This document shows positions 36,652 through 46,100 of a stretch of 64,000 nucleotides of DNA, piece by piece (within the stretch, counting starts at the first letter, position 1; every line of letters begins with the position of its first letter). The DNA is from JAFAGX01 sp963759875. Its GTDB lineage: Bacteria; Acidobacteriota; Terriglobia; Terriglobales; Acidobacteriaceae. Made by a program: the position numbers and the translations under genes. Below the pieces are notes generated by a model that saw only the letters and a list, made by a program, of their open reading frames with translations, made no database searches and was not told the DNA's origin. The stretch is from positions 62,001 to 126,000 of the forward strand of contig CAVXBB010000016.1 of assembly GCA_963759875.1 (NCBI GenBank). The letters are read 5' to 3'.

Positions 36652-38154
36652 CTACCGGACCGTCAGGACGGGACAGCCTGCACGAGATACGATTTCGTAA
36701 GCCGTGGCCCAAGGCAGATGAGAAGCCATCCCCACGTGTTTCGCCGGATGCAGCCCCATAATGATTGCGCCTGCGTCGAGCCTCTCCGAAAAGTTCAAAA
36801 TGTCCTCACTTACTGGAGCTCCTGTTCCGAACTCTGCCACAAATTCGGGCTGGACCTTCAGCTGTGCATGCTGAACGAGCTTTGCAAGGCGACCGATGCT
36901 CGTGACGCGGGCGTTCTCTCGTATCTTTATGAAAGCTTCTGCCGTGCACCCGTGCATGGCCTGCGCCTCAGAAATCACCGGAAGGATATTCAGCAAAACA
37001 AGTTTGGCCGCGAATTGATTTGCACACGAAACTGCGCACGGAAGGGCACGCAGCGAATCGTGGCTAAAATCCGTCGGAAAGAGCACTGTAGGATCTGAAT
37101 CAGGGTTGCCCACCCGGGGTTGCTGGTAGCAAACTGGCCCAACCGTGAGCACCATGCAATCTGCCTGACGAAAAATCTGTTCCGCCACTGAGCCAAGAAG
37201 GAATTTCCCCACCCCTTGTCGCCCGTGGGTACCTATGACCACAAGATCAATTTTTTGTTCCCGGATGATGGTCTGTAGTTCGGTCCAGATGTCCCCCTGG
37301 CGAACGATAACCTCGCGTGGAAGACCGTTCAGCGATTCGCTTCGCGCGAGATTATCCAGCAACTGCGAGGCGTCCTGCACCGCGGCCTCCTCGGCCAGAG
37401 CGAGCGCGTCCGGCCCCGACATGGTGATGCCCCAGGACGAAACCACATGTGCTAGATAGAACTTCGCTCCGCAGCAACGCGCAACTGCAAGTGCATGGCG
37501 CAATGGTTTGTCAGAGGCTTCTGAAAAATCGGTGGCCAGCATGACAGAACGAATTTCCAGAGCTGATGTTGCAGGCGACCTCAGATAACTCTCACCCTCC
37601 ATCGCCATCCAGCGGAGCTCATTGATCCAGGTCATTACCCGGCAGTTGGCAGCGAGCACCGCCGCGCGACAAACATTCAGGCGGAGCACGCAATCCTGGA
37701 TGGATAATCGAATTGCGCTTCTTAGCACCAAGATTGTGCGGCAGAGCGGATCTAGTTCCGCGATCACCTTCTGGGGGTCGGTTTGAAGGATGACGTTAAG
37801 ACCAGCCGCACGTTGCTCAGCATCAACCTGCCATAAGTGCTCGAGATCGGTGCAGCTCTGATCCTTGTAAGCGGCCTCACAAGCGCGAATAGCGTCTGCA
37901 TTCCGCGAGATGGCACTCGTAATAGTCGCGACTTTGGCCCATTCGAGAAGCCAATCGCGGAAGGGAGCGTTGCCGTGCAGAGTGATTTCACAAGCATTGA
38001 CGACGCATTGATCCGCCATAGCTTGCCCGCCTGTAATCAGAAGCGCGAGCCTGCTTAGGATAGATCTTTCATTGTGGAAGCATGCTACGACCTCCCCAAC
38101 CGACGCATGACTACGAACCTCCGCGCCCTGCACATTCAGGTGAAACAAAGACAT
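36652..38154 (-). CDS. Sigma70-like module fused to two universal stress (UspA) domains
   Basis: A 500-residue protein. Residues ~205-345 and ~360-500 are UspA domains; the first has an intact ATP-binding pattern (GTHGRQGVGKFLLGSVAEQI), the second a degenerate one. The first ~190 residues resemble a reduced sigma70-family protein of the acidobacterial kind. A region-2-like part (FHNERSILSRLALLITGGQAMADQC...FRDWLLEWAKVATITSAI) is followed by a region-4-like HTH (IAELDPLCRTILVLRSAIRLSIQDCVLRLNVCRAAVLAAN). This fusion is unusual. AAGGAGAGAGG directly precedes the ATG. It lies 34 bp behind a STAS-domain gene in one operon, under a sigma54-like promoter. It may couple stress or nucleotide sensing to transcription; the sigma-like assignment is by pattern and needs profile support. 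Confidence 0.8.
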   Translation of the reverse strand: MSLFHLNVQGAEVRSHASVGEVVACFHNERSILSRLALLITGGQAMADQCVVNACEITLHGNAPFRDWLLEWAKVATITSAISRNADAIRACEAAYKDQSCTDLEHLWQVDAEQRAAGLNVILQTDPQKVIAELDPLCRTILVLRSAIRLSIQDCVLRLNVCRAAVLAANCRVMTWINELRWMAMEGESYLRSPATSALEIRSVMLATDFSEASDKPLRHALAVARCCGAKFYLAHVVSSWGITMSGPDALALAEEAAVQDASQLLDNLARSESLNGLPREVIVRQGDIWTELQTIIREQKIDLVVIGTHGRQGVGKFLLGSVAEQIFRQADCMVLTVGPVCYQQPRVGNPDSDPTVLFPTDFSHDSLRALPCAVSCANQFAAKLVLLNILPVISEAQAMHGCTAEAFIKIRENARVTSIGRLAKLVQHAQLKVQPEFVAEFGTGAPVSEDILNFSERLDAGAIIMGLHPAKHVGMASHLPWATAYEIVSRAGCPVLTVR

Positions 38155-38188
38155 CCTCTCTCCTTTTCAATGCCGCTCTGGCTTGGCT

Positions 38189-38533
38189 TCAGTCACATGG
38201 AATCGCTAGCGAGGGTTTGTGGTTCCTGCTTGCAGACACCTGCCTGTGCTGAGAAGAAGGCCTTTCCAGAATCGGCAAATTTAACCGTTCACAAATCCCG
38301 CCTGCGTAGACATTCGTGGCCACGAACCTTGCTCCGATGCTGCCTAGCCAATTCAGCAACTCCTCTCCACGCTTATCGACATAGCTCACGTCCGAAAGAT
38401 CGACCATCAAACCTTTCGGGACGACGTCCTTTGTGACCAGAGATTTTGCCTGTTCTGCCCAAGCCCCGATCAGCCTGCCTTCCATCTTCAGCGTCGGACC
38501 ATCTGCCAGCCAGTGAATTTCTGCGCGAAACAT
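38189..38533 (-). CDS. STAS-domain protein (anti-anti-sigma-like)
   Basis: A 114-residue protein. The start at 38533 (MFRAEIHWL) is preferred because the longer frame would run into the putative promoter. The STAS-like fold shows LKMEGRLIGAWAEQ, then GLMVDLSDVSYVDKRGEELLNWL, where a Ser/Asp-Lys-Arg-Gly loop occupies the place of the phosphorylatable Ser in SpoIIAA-like proteins (VDKRG, no Ser). It is therefore probably not regulated by phosphorylation in the usual way. It is the first gene of an operon with the sigma-like/Usp fusion, suggesting a partner-switch relationship. Confidence 0.7.
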   Translation of the reverse strand: MFRAEIHWLADGPTLKMEGRLIGAWAEQAKSLVTKDVVPKGLMVDLSDVSYVDKRGEELLNWLGSIGARFVATNVYAGGICERLNLPILERPSSQHRQVSASRNHKPSLAIPCD

Positions 38534-38582
38534 TGCTTTCTGCCTCGAAGCACCTTGTCCTGCTCGCCCACGGCTATGAAGG

Positions 38583-38598
38583 GGCAACTGGGGTGCCA
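38583..38598 (-). promoter_or_regulatory. Putative sigma54 promoter of the STAS/sigma-like-Usp operon
   Basis: On the minus strand TGGCACCCCAGTTGCC: perfect TGGCAC and TTGC boxes with N5 between. The predicted start gives a ~39-nt leader to the ATG at 38533. Confidence 0.65.
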
Positions 38599-38661
38599 AC
38601 CATGTTTGTCGCTATGTGATTGAGACCGAATCAGCACTCCGCATTCTTAAGTTCGGTCGAT

Positions 38662-38677
38662 TGCCTCTATGCGGGCA
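38662..38677. promoter_or_regulatory. Putative enhancer palindrome TGCC-N8-GGCA
   Basis: TGCCTCTATGCGGGCA, edge 65 bp from the -24 GG of the STAS operon promoter. Confidence 0.5.
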
Positions 38678-38911
38678 TTGTCCGCATCCGGGCGGAACTT
38701 GGCTCAGCTACCGATAGGTGGATAAATGTTTCCACCGCCTGCGCGATGCGAATAAGTTACGGTCAGTTCCTTATTGCACAACCTTCAATACCAAACTGCC
38801 GCTGGTTCCGTTCACCGTTGCAGTCACGTTCGCGAATCCGGTGCCGCCCTCAAGCGTGCGGTGCCGGTTTTGCCCAACCCCCATGTGTGTTCATGACCTT
38901 AAAGAGGCGAG

Positions 38912-38927
38912 TGCCTGCATTCGGGCA
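38912..38927. promoter_or_regulatory. Putative enhancer palindrome TGCC-N8-GGCA
   Basis: TGCCTGCATTCGGGCA within a longer dyad GTGCC...GGCAC, 54 bp from the -24 GG at 38981. Confidence 0.55.
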
Positions 38928-38979
38928 CCGCTTGCGCCATTGCAATCGTCAATGTGCTTGAGCACCAAGCACTTCCGCT

Positions 38980-38995
38980 TGGCACACGAAATGCC
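38980..38995 (+). promoter_or_regulatory. Putative sigma54 promoter of the TonB-family gene
   Basis: TGGCACACGAAATGCC: perfect TGGCAC with TGC at GG-N10-GC spacing. The leader would be ~63 nt. Confidence 0.5.
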
Positions 38996-39068
38996 TTTGC
39001 CAATGTGTAGTTAGCAAGATCCGGCATGTGACGTTCGGGCCTGATCGTTCGGAAAGGGATCATGAGCG

Positions 39069-39971
39069 ATGTCAAGCTATATTGACCATCATTCGGACCT
39101 GGTTCAGTCCATTCCATACCCGGTTTATCAGGGACCGGGGTTGCGAATTGAGGGATGGGGCGCAGCGGTTCCACGCGACAAGAAGAAGAAAGTTCCTGTT
39201 TCCTCCCCATTGCAAGTAACAAAAGATGACACCCTCCTGTTTCAGGACAGCCTGATTTTGTCGGGTCAGAAGTCACGACCGCGCAATCTCTGGGCGGCAG
39301 TTGGATCACTGGCCTTGCAGTCGCTACTCTTAACGGCGGTAATCATCATTCCGCTGTATCACACTGAAATCCTGCCGAAAAGGGAAACGCTGACGATGCT
39401 ATACGCACCGCCGCCGCCCCCGCCGCCCCCAGCTTCCAGTACCACGAAGCTTTCAAGGCCGATGCCCGTGTCGACATACAAACCCACAAGCATCAGCCTT
39501 CCCAGCCAGGAGCAGAAGACGCAAGAAGCGCCAGCAACTTCGGCGGGCGTTGTGGGCGGAGTGATCGGGGGAGTTCCTGGCGGAGTAATTGGCGGAGTTC
39601 CCGGCGGAGTGCTCGGCGGAGTATTGGCTGGCACCGGCAGTGCGCCCGTTCTCGCCAAAGCGCTCGACCCGAGGCCTGTCAAGAGAGTCCGTCTGGCTGC
39701 GAGAGTGGTCGAGGCCAACCTGGTCCACGACGTTGCGCCGACCTATCCGCCTGAGGCTGGCCGCTCACGGATTGAAGGAACGGTAGTGCTGTGGGCTGTG
39801 ATTGGCAAAGATGGCAGCGTGCAGGATGTGCGAGTCGAGAGCGGTTTGCCAATCCTCGCAGAAGCCGCTATTGATGCGGTGAAACAGTGGCGCTACAAAC
39901 CTTACATGTTGAATGGAGAACCGGTGGAAGTTGACTCCCGGATCACGATCAACTTCACCCTGTCCAGCTAG
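39069..39971 (+). CDS. TonB-family energy transducer with Gly-rich linker
   Basis: A 300-residue protein. A cytoplasmic N-terminus (~85 residues), one membrane helix (LWAAVGSLALQSLLLTAVIIIPL) and a poly-Pro stretch (APPPPPPPP) are followed by a GGV(I/L)GGV(P/L) repeat. The TonB C-terminal domain (~205-300) contains APTYPPEAGRSRIEGTVVLWAVIGKDGSVQDVRVESG and AIDAVKQWRYKPYMLNGEPVEV. It should transmit proton-motive energy to TonB receptors such as those at 6962 and 43102. No exbB/exbD gene lies nearby. AAAGGGATC is a modest ribosome site. A sigma54-like promoter precedes it. Confidence 0.88.
   Translation: MSSYIDHHSDLVQSIPYPVYQGPGLRIEGWGAAVPRDKKKKVPVSSPLQVTKDDTLLFQDSLILSGQKSRPRNLWAAVGSLALQSLLLTAVIIIPLYHTEILPKRETLTMLYAPPPPPPPPASSTTKLSRPMPVSTYKPTSISLPSQEQKTQEAPATSAGVVGGVIGGVPGGVIGGVPGGVLGGVLAGTGSAPVLAKALDPRPVKRVRLAARVVEANLVHDVAPTYPPEAGRSRIEGTVVLWAVIGKDGSVQDVRVESGLPILAEAAIDAVKQWRYKPYMLNGEPVEVDSRITINFTLSS
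39555..39626 (+). repeat. 24-bp tandem repeat, three copies
   Basis: Three imperfect 24-bp units (GGCGGAGTGATC... type), each encoding GGV(I/L)GGV(P/L), in the periplasmic linker of the TonB-family protein. Copy-number variation would stay in frame. Confidence 0.8.
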
Positions 39972-40109
39972 TGCACAACAATACTGATGCTGTCCTAAGA
40001 AAACCTTGTGACAGTTTCGCTCCACCAGCCGACGTGATTACAGTCACTGACTTTGACTGTGGATCACGCTCTAGAATTTATGCACGAAGAAAGGAACACG
40101 TGCAATTCA

Positions 40110-41165
40110 ATGTCACGACAAAACTACAACCCGCCTATGCTCCTTAACTCGTACTTGGGATGGTTCCTGAAATCAACACACCGGTTGCTGCTGATCATCC
40201 TGGCTGGCGGATTACTTCCGGTAGCCCCGCTCTACGCGCAATCTACGGAAGCCTCACAGACCAAAGCAGCAAGCGTTCTGGGCACGGTGACCGATGTCAA
40301 CAACGATCCGGTTCCTGATGCCAAGGTCGTCCTGCAAGGACCCTCCGGCACAGCTCTGACCCTTATGACCAAGGATGATGGAAGTTTTGCCTTCCACGAA
40401 GTGACGCCGGGAATTACCTATAAGGTCACGATTACGGCTCAAGGATTTTCCGATTGGACCTCCACCGTTACCCTCGAACCGGGGCAGGACAAAACTCTAA
40501 ACGACATCAAACTGCGGCTTACGGCCATGCAGCGGTCAGTAACGGTGGGCTATTCCTCGAAGGAGGTTGCTCAGCAGCAGCTCAAAGCCGAAGAACATCA
40601 GCGCGTTTTGCGTTTTATCCCGAATATGTATGTGACTTATGACCCTCATCCCGAGCCTCTCACCGCGAGGATGAAGTTCCATCTCATGTACAAAGGCCTC
40701 ACTCATCCAACTTTCTTCGTCCTCGAAGCTGCATGGGCCGGCATCGAGTACGAGGCTAACACTCCTAACTGGCCGCAAAATGGAAAAGGATATGCCGAGC
40801 GCTTCGGGGCTAATCTTGCCGGCGGGGCCAGCGAAATGTTGTTTTCTAACGCCATCCTGCCATCGCTGCTGCATCAGGACCCTCGTTATTTCTATCAGGG
40901 CTCCGGGGCAAAGGGATCTCGCGCCTGGCACGCCCTCCTGGCTCCAATTGTCTGTAAGGGAGACAACGGAAAATCGCAGCCCAATTATTCGCAAATGGGC
41001 GGCCTACTGATTTCAGCTTCACTTGCCAACGCCTACTACCCAGATTCGAATCGCGGTGCTGGGCTTGTGGCCAAAAATTTCGGAACTAACATGGGCATCC
41101 ATGTTGCACTTGGCTTGGCCCAGGAGTTTATCCTCGCCAAATTCACCAGCAAAGGTAAGCACTAA
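40110..41165 (+). CDS. Secreted carboxypeptidase-regulatory-like domain protein
   Basis: A 351-residue protein starting at MSRQNYNPPM (an in-frame ATG at 40080 is an alternative). A signal segment (LLLIILAGGLLPVAPLYAQ) is followed by a CarboxypepD_reg-like domain (~55-145: SVLGTVTDVNNDPVPDAKVVLQGP...DDGSFAFHEVTPG). A ~200-residue region rich in aromatic and Gly residues follows, with segments such as HQDPRYFYQGSG. Here the regulatory-like domain is not followed by a TonB barrel, so this is not a receptor. Such proteins are common in Acidobacteria, with unknown function. It follows the TonB-family gene by 138 bp and may be co-transcribed. Confidence 0.75.
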   Translation: MSRQNYNPPMLLNSYLGWFLKSTHRLLLIILAGGLLPVAPLYAQSTEASQTKAASVLGTVTDVNNDPVPDAKVVLQGPSGTALTLMTKDDGSFAFHEVTPGITYKVTITAQGFSDWTSTVTLEPGQDKTLNDIKLRLTAMQRSVTVGYSSKEVAQQQLKAEEHQRVLRFIPNMYVTYDPHPEPLTARMKFHLMYKGLTHPTFFVLEAAWAGIEYEANTPNWPQNGKGYAERFGANLAGGASEMLFSNAILPSLLHQDPRYFYQGSGAKGSRAWHALLAPIVCKGDNGKSQPNYSQMGGLLISASLANAYYPDSNRGAGLVAKNFGTNMGIHVALGLAQEFILAKFTSKGKH

Positions 41166-41413
41166 AATGCAAAGCTGTTGCGGTCGGAAGTTTGCATTCA
41201 ATTATTGAAGATCACTGATGTCTAGAAGCGCCTCGCTGGGAGGACCGCATCGGAGGCGATCTCCACATTCGCCGCCGGATCTGGTGCGACGAGGAAAAAG
41301 AACCGAAGACGAGAAGCGAAAAGCTCCCACCCCGATCATTCCTCATTTGCCAAGCTCCTTGATGCTACCTGGAAGCAAGCCGGATCCCAGTCGTGTGGGT
41401 TATTGAGGATTAA

Positions 41414-42184
41414 CTACGTTTCGATGTGATCATTTGCGACCTGCTGTACGGTTGCGGCATGGGCATCGTTCCTGGCTTGTTGGGACTCAAGTAGAAAATT
41501 GGCCATCTCCTGCAAATGAATTCGCATTTCGGAGCGGGCTGCGGACGCATTCTTCTTTGCAATTCCCATAAAGATACGCTGGTGCTGGACAAAGGCTTTT
41601 TGCGCGACACCCTGTACTTGTAGAGCGCTGCCGATCCAGTTCTGGAGCAGATTACGGATCAGCAGTAAGGCATTCATCAGGATCCGATTGTGAGCGGCTT
41701 GTGCGATTGCAAGATGGAAAGCAATATCCGATCGTTGAAACCGATCTACATCATCGGTTGAGTTCTCCATCTCATCAAGCTGCACGCCGATTTCTTTAAG
41801 GTCAGAGGGGGTGGCCCGCTCCGCAGCCAAGCCCGCAAGCTCGATCTCGATCAGCTTCCTCGCCTCTACCAACTCCTGAACTTCGGGCTCAGAGCTGCTG
41901 GTGATGGCCCATAACAGCGGACGTGAAAGAAATTCTGATCTTTGACATACATAAGTACCATCGCCCAGACGCGTTTCTATCATCCCCATGATTTCGAGCG
42001 CCTTCAGCGCCTCGCGAAGAGAAGCCCGACCGACGCCAAGTTGCTGGCATAATTCGCGCTCGGGTGGAATGCGCTCGCCAGCAGCCCAGTCACCGCGAAT
42101 AAGGTGGGTGACCATCTTGCGGTAAATGTCCCCGGTTAACGTGGTTCGATTGACAGGCGTGAGGAATTGGGGTCGCACCATCAT
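41414..42184 (-). CDS. FadR-family GntR transcriptional regulator
   Basis: A 256-residue regulator. The N-terminal winged HTH (~20-85) contains GERIPPERELCQQLGVGRASLREALKALEIMGMIETRLGDGTYV. The C-terminal all-helical FCD ligand domain (~95-230) has the expected Asp/His metal-binding positions (RSDIAFHLAIAQAAHN, HQRI, MRIHL). Such regulators usually respond to small carboxylic or amino acids and repress catabolic genes. Its position at the end of the minus-strand catabolic operon makes it the likely local regulator. Confidence 0.88.
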   Translation of the reverse strand: MMVRPQFLTPVNRTTLTGDIYRKMVTHLIRGDWAAGERIPPERELCQQLGVGRASLREALKALEIMGMIETRLGDGTYVCQRSEFLSRPLLWAITSSSEPEVQELVEARKLIEIELAGLAAERATPSDLKEIGVQLDEMENSTDDVDRFQRSDIAFHLAIAQAAHNRILMNALLLIRNLLQNWIGSALQVQGVAQKAFVQHQRIFMGIAKKNASAARSEMRIHLQEMANFLLESQQARNDAHAATVQQVANDHIET

Positions 42185-42246
42185 TTGGAGTCTCGTGCTG
42201 AAGCAAGCGCGGCTGTCCTGAAGCAGAACCCGTTGATACAGATTAC

Positions 42247-42260
42247 GATCACACGTGATC
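42247..42260. promoter_or_regulatory. Palindrome upstream of the GntR gene
   Basis: GATCAC-AC-GTGATC, centred ~70 bp upstream of the regulator start. Candidate operator for autoregulation. Confidence 0.4.
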
Positions 42261-42269
42261 TGAACCGCA

Positions 42270-43028
42270 TTAATGCATTACCGTTCCGCCATCAACCGAG
42301 ATGGTCTGTCCAGTAACGAAAGAACTCCCGTCCGAGAGCAGCCACATTACCGTCCCGACTAGATCTGCAGGAACCAGGTTGCGTTGAATTGTCTGGTCAC
42401 TCCGGATTCTCTCGATCGCTTTTTCGAATTTCTGGCCAAAAAACTGGCGCGTCGCATCGGTCAAGACCGTACCCGGTGCGACCGCGTTGACGCGGATTGC
42501 GTCACGCCCGAGTTCGCGAGCCAGACCTCTGGTCATGCCGATGACGGCGGCTTTCGATGTGGTGTAGTGCAGACCGAACGGCATGCCATAGGTGGCCGCG
42601 AGCGACGAAATGTTCACAATGCTGCCTCCATGGTTTTGTCGCATGATCGGCACAACCGCCTTGCAACAATTCCAGATCCCTTTCACGTTGATGGACATGA
42701 CCGCATCCCAGTCAGCTTCAACGATCGAATCGAAGCGGCCGCCTCGCACAGTGGCATAAAGTGCCGCATTGTTAACCAGACCATCGATACGTCCAAAAGC
42801 GCTAGTCGCCGCTTGCGCCATAGCTAAAGCGGAAGAGGCATCTGCCACATCGACTATTACTGCGACTCCATCTCCCCCCGCTTCTCTAATTAGATCCACG
42901 GTCGCCGAGCAGTCGCTAATATCACTGGCAACGATGCGGGCTCCAGCAGCACCGAAGCTGCGAGCGTACTCCTGTCCGATACCTCGCGCGGCTCCGGTGA
43001 TGACAATAACTTTTCCTTCGATGCTCAT
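42270..43028 (-). CDS. Short-chain dehydrogenase/reductase
   Basis: A 252-residue classical SDR. It has a Rossmann motif VITGAARGIGQ, Asp in VASDIS (suggesting NAD rather than NADP), NNAALY, catalytic Ser in VNISS and Tyr/Lys in YTTSK, and the C-terminal SFVTGQTISVDGG. The substrate is unknown, but the catabolic island suggests a hydroxy- or keto-acid derivative. It lies between the TonB receptor gene and the GntR gene on the same strand. Confidence 0.9.
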   Translation of the reverse strand: MSIEGKVIVITGAARGIGQEYARSFGAAGARIVASDISDCSATVDLIREAGGDGVAVIVDVADASSALAMAQAATSAFGRIDGLVNNAALYATVRGGRFDSIVEADWDAVMSINVKGIWNCCKAVVPIMRQNHGGSIVNISSLAATYGMPFGLHYTTSKAAVIGMTRGLARELGRDAIRVNAVAPGTVLTDATRQFFGQKFEKAIERIRSDQTIQRNLVPADLVGTVMWLLSDGSSFVTGQTISVDGGTVMH

Positions 43029-43101
43029 GAGCTAATTCTGCTAAGCGCTCAGCAGTGCGACTCCCGTGTTGTAATACCCGTTGCTCTGAACAAGACCCCC
43101 A

Positions 43102-46100
43102 TCAGAAAACGATCTTTGCACTCAGCTGGGTATTGAACGGCTCACCAGGACCGATGGCTGGGGCTGCCCAGAACACACCCACCGTCGATGAAATCTGCCC
43201 CCCACTATCCCCCGCGGTAGGCGCGCCGACTGGCGCAAGATTGGTACGGTTAAAAATGTTGAAGAACTCGGCTCGGAACTGCAGAGTAACTCGTTCGGTG
43301 ATTGGAGTGTTCTTTAAAACCGAAAAGTCGATGTCACCGTATCCAGGGTTGAAATACTGCCCCCGCCGGAGAGTGCCATATTGCCCCTGTGCCGGATCTG
43401 TGAAAGCTGCCGGATTAAACCACTGCACTAATCCGTTAACGATGTTGTGGGAGACACCAGCATAGGGATTCACGCCGGTAGCGTCGGCTCGATCGGCGAA
43501 CTCGCCGTTGCCACTACTGTTCGAACTGGAGACCGGTGTGTAGGGATTACCGGTGTGGAAACTGATTAAGCTGTTCAATTCCCATCCGTGCGTCAATTTA
43601 GACGGTCCATGGGAAGATCCTGGAATTGCATAATTGACATAGCCGCTGAAGGAGTGCCGCTGATCCAGGTCGCTATTGCCGTATTCAGCAGCCAAGTTGT
43701 AACTGTTTTGCGGCAGGTACGGGATCAGTCCGGTGCCTTGATCCAGTGTATGTGACCAGACATAGCTAAGTTGCGAAGTCACTCCGTGCCACGCAGCACT
43801 TCGAACAATGGCCTGCAATGAGTTGTAATTCGCGTTGTAGCGTGATTGCACTTGATTGATGACACTGAAATCCGGAAATTGTGAGAAATAGGGACGCGAA
43901 CATTGCTGGTTTCCTGAACCAGCATCGGCAAACTGCGCCGCACAGGTTGGATTGGCAAACGCGCTGCCCTGCGGAGCTTGATTGATATCGGCAACGTTGG
44001 TTTCGTGATGGGACTGCGAACCGACGTATGCCAGCTGAAAAATACCGGATCGACCCAGACTCTGTTGTATGGAAAGGTTGTAATTCTCGGTATATGAAGA
44101 CCGGTAATTCGGGCTGACCGAAAAAACGCTGATCACGCCGGCGCCCGCGATCGCCTGCGGCAGCGTGGGAAAGATCGCTTGGTTCGGAACGATGACTGCA
44201 CTGCTCACTGACGCGCTCGCGACTGGCTCTGCTCCCGCGGGATTATCCTGTACTCCGATAGCTCCACCGTTCGTCGTGCCATGGAGATTTAGGAATGGAA
44301 TTAAATAAGGTGAATCCCAGTAGAGCCCATACGAACCACGCACGACCATATTGCCATTGGCTTTGGGCTGGAATGCAAATCCAAGGCGCGGACTGAAGCT
44401 CTTCCAATATTGCTGATACAAGTTGGATATCGTCGAACCCGCAACTGCTAGGCCGCCGGCGACGTTGGGATCAAACGTGGTGAGATTCTTGTCACCGTTG
44501 TGTACCGGGCCAGTGTAGTCCCAACGTAGCCCATAATTGAGGTTGAGCCTTTTTGAGACCTGCCACGCGTCCTGGGCAAAAAGATTGAAAGAATTCACAT
44601 AGACTTGGCGTTTCGGATTGCCTTCAACAATATTTGCACTGGAGATGCACCCTGCCATAAAGTCTGCCAAGAACAGGACGTTTGTATCGAACGTATTGCT
44701 CGGCGCGTATCCGGGAGCAAAAGTACCCAAATTCCTGGTAGCTAACTGCGTACACGGTGTGGTTGCGACCGTTGTTCCTGCGGGCAGGTCCCAGGGTCCT
44801 TGTGATCCATCAAAGAAAAATGCTCCTCGTCCATTTGTTTGGTAGAAGTCATCCACCGATACACGGCGCACCTCGCCTCCGAAACGCATTTGATGTGCGC
44901 CTTTAATATACGAGACAGCATCGTTCACATGCCACGTCTTATCCGTGCGTCCAGACTGACTGACCGGCCCTGTGGGATCGAAGCCACTGTTTCCTCCAAG
45001 GAGATTGGTAACACCAGTACCGGCGGCCGATGGCGCAATGCTGATATTCGGTGCACCAGAGAGGTCTGGACTCGTTACTCCCGTATTCAGTCCTAAAGCA
45101 ACGGGATTGAAGCTGGTGTTTGCATCCCTGAATTTCTCATCGAAGAAGTTGAACCCGAAACTTGCCTGATTGGTGAGATTGGACCGTAGCACGGCATCAT
45201 AGATGACCGAGTAGTTCATCACGCGCAATGGCCCTTTGGTCAGATAGTCGGGAAGCACAGAGCCGTCAGGACCTTGCTGATGGCCTTGACCGATGAAGCC
45301 CTTCAATGACACGTGATTGTTCAAATTGAAGTTCTCATCTAATTTGATCAGGCCGTTGCGACTTACCCCGGTGACCGGAGCGTTTGCAAAGTAATTGCCA
45401 GACGAAGCAGGTCCACTCAACAGGCTAGGGGACCAAAGATTGCTCAACAGATTCTTCGAAACCGGATTAAGCGCTATTCCGTAGTAATTCAGCAGAGTTT
45501 GGGCTTCAGCTTGGTATGCCAGCGAAGGCACGGTGGCGTTTACGGTGCTAGCAAAGAAAATATTGTTCCATTCGTACGAGGCAAAGAAAAAAGTTTTATC
45601 TTTGACGATGGGTCCACCCAGAGAGAACCCGGCGTTCTGACCACGTTCCGCAGCTTTCTTTGATCCCGGCGGTGCAAAAGGATTATTTACACCAAAAAAC
45701 TCGTTGCGATTAAAGTAGTAGGCAGACCCGTGCAGGTTGTTGGTACCGGACTTAAGTGCCAGGTTGACGGTACCGCCGGGGTTGCGCCCAGTTTCTGGAC
45801 TCGAAGTTGTAACCATCGAGAACTGTTGGATCGAGTCCATAGGAAGAATACTGCCAGCCAAGCTGGATATACCGCTCTGATTCACCGCCTGCAAGTTCCA
45901 CCAGATGTCATTATTGTCGGTGCCTTCAAGTTGATAGTTCACTTGATTAGGCCGGGAACCATTAATAGCCAGAGAACCAACACTGGGCAATCCATATCCA
46001 GCCGCTCCAGGGGTGAGGGCTTCGAATTCGCTGAAGTCGCGGCCATTGATGGGAATATCCTGCACCGCTTTTTCGGGGATATTGGTGGTCTGGTTGACTG

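Larger units (their letters stand above)
38534..39068. other. Divergent intergenic region with two promoter-palindrome pairs
   Basis: No gene in ~535 bp. Two sigma54-like promoters point outwards (38583-38598 minus, 38980-38995 plus), each with its own TGCC-N8-GGCA palindrome. Confidence 0.55.
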
